From the NCBI GenBank assembly GCA_028023455.1, contig JAQFVV010006221.1, positions 7,237,011 through 7,301,010 of the forward strand: 64,000 bases of DNA, given 5' to 3'. The notes beneath the pieces are model-generated. The model was not told the DNA's origin. It was given only the letters and a program-made list of their open reading frames with translations, and ran no database searches. This DNA is from Epiperipatus broadwayi (taxonomy: Eukaryota; Onychophora; Udeonychophora; Euonychophora; Peripatidae). The position numbers were made by a program, and so were the translations under genes. Shown one piece after another: positions 62,113 through 64,000 of the stretch; position 1 is the stretch's first letter; every line of letters begins with the position of its first letter.

Positions 62113-63113
62113 AAAAGTTTTGGTACTAATTACTTAGCCGGCTTGTCTGCTTGATGGCATTCTGGCTAGCCAAGAACACCTACAAATGCCATTTTCACAG
62201 CCTAGACTTACGGCTAAGAAAACAGTTCTGTTTATCTTAGCCATTGCAGGCCGCTTGATGGCATTGCACAGAAACATTACAGCCTGTTTTGTGCTTTACG
62301 ACACTTTATGCGAATTCGCACAATTCACAGTTGGCTACCGTATTGTCTGACAGTGTCTGGATTTCAAGTCGCCACAACTTTTGAAATCTCCATAGCAGAG
62401 TAATTTTATTTCTACTTAAATCATGCAGTGTGACTCATTAAGAATTGTCACACTGTCCCCACCCTTCGCTACACAACTTGGAATGTGCAAAACATTGGCA
62501 AAGGGTAGGACCGAACAGGATTCGGCCATGGTGCACTGTTACAAGGTATTTGATTCGCACCCGTTTCCATTCTATAACATAAATCAGTACAAAAAAGAAA
62601 AGAAAATGAAAGTTGAAAAAGTCAAAAATTTTGATCTTATTTTTATTTTGGGAGGGGGGGAGGGAGTGGAGGGGGGTTGAGAAATACTTTGTTATCACTG
62701 AGACAAAAGTTTGTTTTGGTTTGTTTTTATTTTTTTTAAAAAGTAATCGAAATTGGTTTTAAAAATAAAAGTTTTACTATATCAGCGGTAAAGATGTGTT
62801 TGTGTATAATTGTTATTATTGTAATTTGTTAGTAGGAAAGAACAAAAACCCCTAAAAATGAAAAATTAAAGACATAGTAGAAAAAAATAAAAGGATAAAA
62901 AAATTTAATTAATAGTAAAATTTGTTTTTAAAAATCGCTAAATAGAAATTGCATATTACAAATAAAGTCAAAAAAAAAATCACCTTATAGGCAAAAAAAA
63001 GTCGCTGTATTTTAAAAATTGTGGCCCAGTAATGTTGCACTATATTGTTTTTGACTGGCAACAATGTCATCAAGCGACCAAGCCTGGTTAAGTAATTAGT
63101 ACCAAAGTTTTCA
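62113..63113. mobile_element. DNA transposon-like element, about 1 kb, with 48-bp TIRs
   Basis: The left terminus AGTTTTGGTACTAATTACTT continues to AGCCGGCTTGTCTGCTTGAT. The complement of the right terminus (63113 back to 63063) reads CTTTGGTACTAATTACTTAA and continues CCAGGCTTGGTCGCTTGATG. The interior has G-rich runs (GGGAGGGGGGGAGGGAG at about 62648) and overlapping frames on both strands (62423-62698), none of them a recognisable transposase. It is therefore probably non-autonomous. Vocabulary is shared with 14.3-15.3 kb. No short target duplication is obvious. Confidence 0.65.
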
Positions 63114-63576
63114 TAATTTTTATATATATATGTATTCCATTTTTGATTTTGATGCATTGAATAACAAATGAAATTTTTACTCATTAATTCTCTCCATTTT
63201 TCTAGCTGTTTCCTTACATTTATAGAAATTTGTTGATAATTAAAATATATGTATGTAATATTTAAATGAAATAATTATCAACAACAGCATTGCAATATAA
63301 TTTTTATTAAATATAATAAACAATAATTTTAAAGTAAATTATTTTATATTTCTCATGTGATAATTTTTGTAATGGTTATAAAATTTTAATGCCACAGTAT
63401 ATAAAAGCAAGAAATTAAATACTTGGTCAAATGAAATTTAAACAATTTAAAATATATTTATTCAATAAAAATTTATCTGGATTTATAAAAACTAATATTT
63501 CTCCATTTTTCTAGTATTTATTTCAGTAACCGCAGTATCTTACTTTATCATGTGAGAATATGCTTCAAGGGAAATG

Positions 63577-63812
63577 GTAAAAGTTTATTCAAATTCAATA
63601 TTTCTCTTGTTGTACCTATGACATTTTAAAATTTATCTTTTCACACATTAGATATATTTAAACTGACATCCTAAAAGTTTATCAATATCATAGTAAAAGT
63701 TCATCAAATTCAGTAATATTTCTCTTGTTGTAACTGTACCATATTAAATTTTACTTTAATGTGTGTTAAATATATTTTTAAACTGAAATCCTAAAAGTTT
63801 ATCAAATTCATT
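63577..63812 (+). repeat. Two-copy tandem repeat, period about 116 bp
   Basis: GTAAAAGTTTATTCAAATTC...CTAAAAGTTTATCAATATCA is followed by a diverged second copy starting GTAAAAGTTCATCAAATTCA at 63693. Both contain AATATTTCTCTTGTTGTA. Confidence 0.75.
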
Positions 63813-64000
63813 ACTATAACTGATCTAAATTCTCATTATTTAAATGAGAAATTAAATACATGATACAAATGCAATTTAATTAATTTAAAATATATTTACA
63901 AAATCAAATTTTATCTTGCTTTATCGAAAACTATATTTTTCATTTAAAAAATTTTATAATTCGTAAATCTTTTAATCAGTGTTGCCCTCTTTCCCACTTT

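Overview
This 64 kb window is AT-rich and eukaryotic, and looks like intergenic and intronic DNA of an invertebrate animal. Supporting signs are GT-AG split exons, tRNA-derived SINEs with poly(A) tails, RTE/Jockey/CR1-like non-LTR retrotransposons, a Penelope-like endonuclease, a mariner remnant and long trinucleotide microsatellites. The phylum cannot be fixed from the sequence alone. There are no bacterial-type operons, CRISPR arrays or rRNA genes, and no intact tRNA gene was recognised.

Only two host genes can be supported. The first is a plus-strand CCDC34-like coiled-coil gene. Its exons at 44470-44642 and 49612-50171 join in frame, and a phase-compatible candidate last exon lies at 51232-51371. 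Its introns hold a SINE, an (ATT)n tract, a SINE pair, an old reverse transcriptase and a palindromic repeat. The second is an unidentified small minus-strand gene. It is suggested by a terminal exon at 54076-54147 and by an ATG in good context at 59970; linking the two is inference.

Almost everything else is mobile-element debris. Non-LTR remnants lie at 4.6-7.5 kb (minus, endonuclease plus RT), 10.4-11.6 kb, 12.4-13.4 kb, 27.5-28.0 kb, 39.1-41.9 kb, 47.9-48.9 kb (minus) and 52.4-53.5 kb. A Penelope-like GIY-YIG domain is at 43.36-43.84 kb. A deleted mariner is at 23.3-24.2 kb, and a 1-kb TIR element with no recognisable transposase is at 62.1-63.1 kb. Two tRNA-derived SINE families are present; one clearly descends from tRNA-Gly(UCC). 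The tract from 16 to 22 kb is gene-free and shows a striking reversal of G/C strand asymmetry.

The most interesting component is a family of palindromic repeats, about 0.4-0.7 kb long, at 8.0, 32.1, 39.4, 42.0, 45.7, 50.4 and 52.0 kb. Three copies are flanked by 12-13 bp direct repeats. The arms carry what reads as a type I hammerhead ribozyme: a CTGANGA box, a short stem II, GAAA, a minimal stem III with a GTC or GTT cleavage triplet, and a 6-bp stem I. A Penelope-like endonuclease lies nearby. Together these suggest a ribozyme-bearing non-autonomous retroelement that inserts by target-primed reverse transcription. At least eight other foldback structures of different sequence occur in the window.
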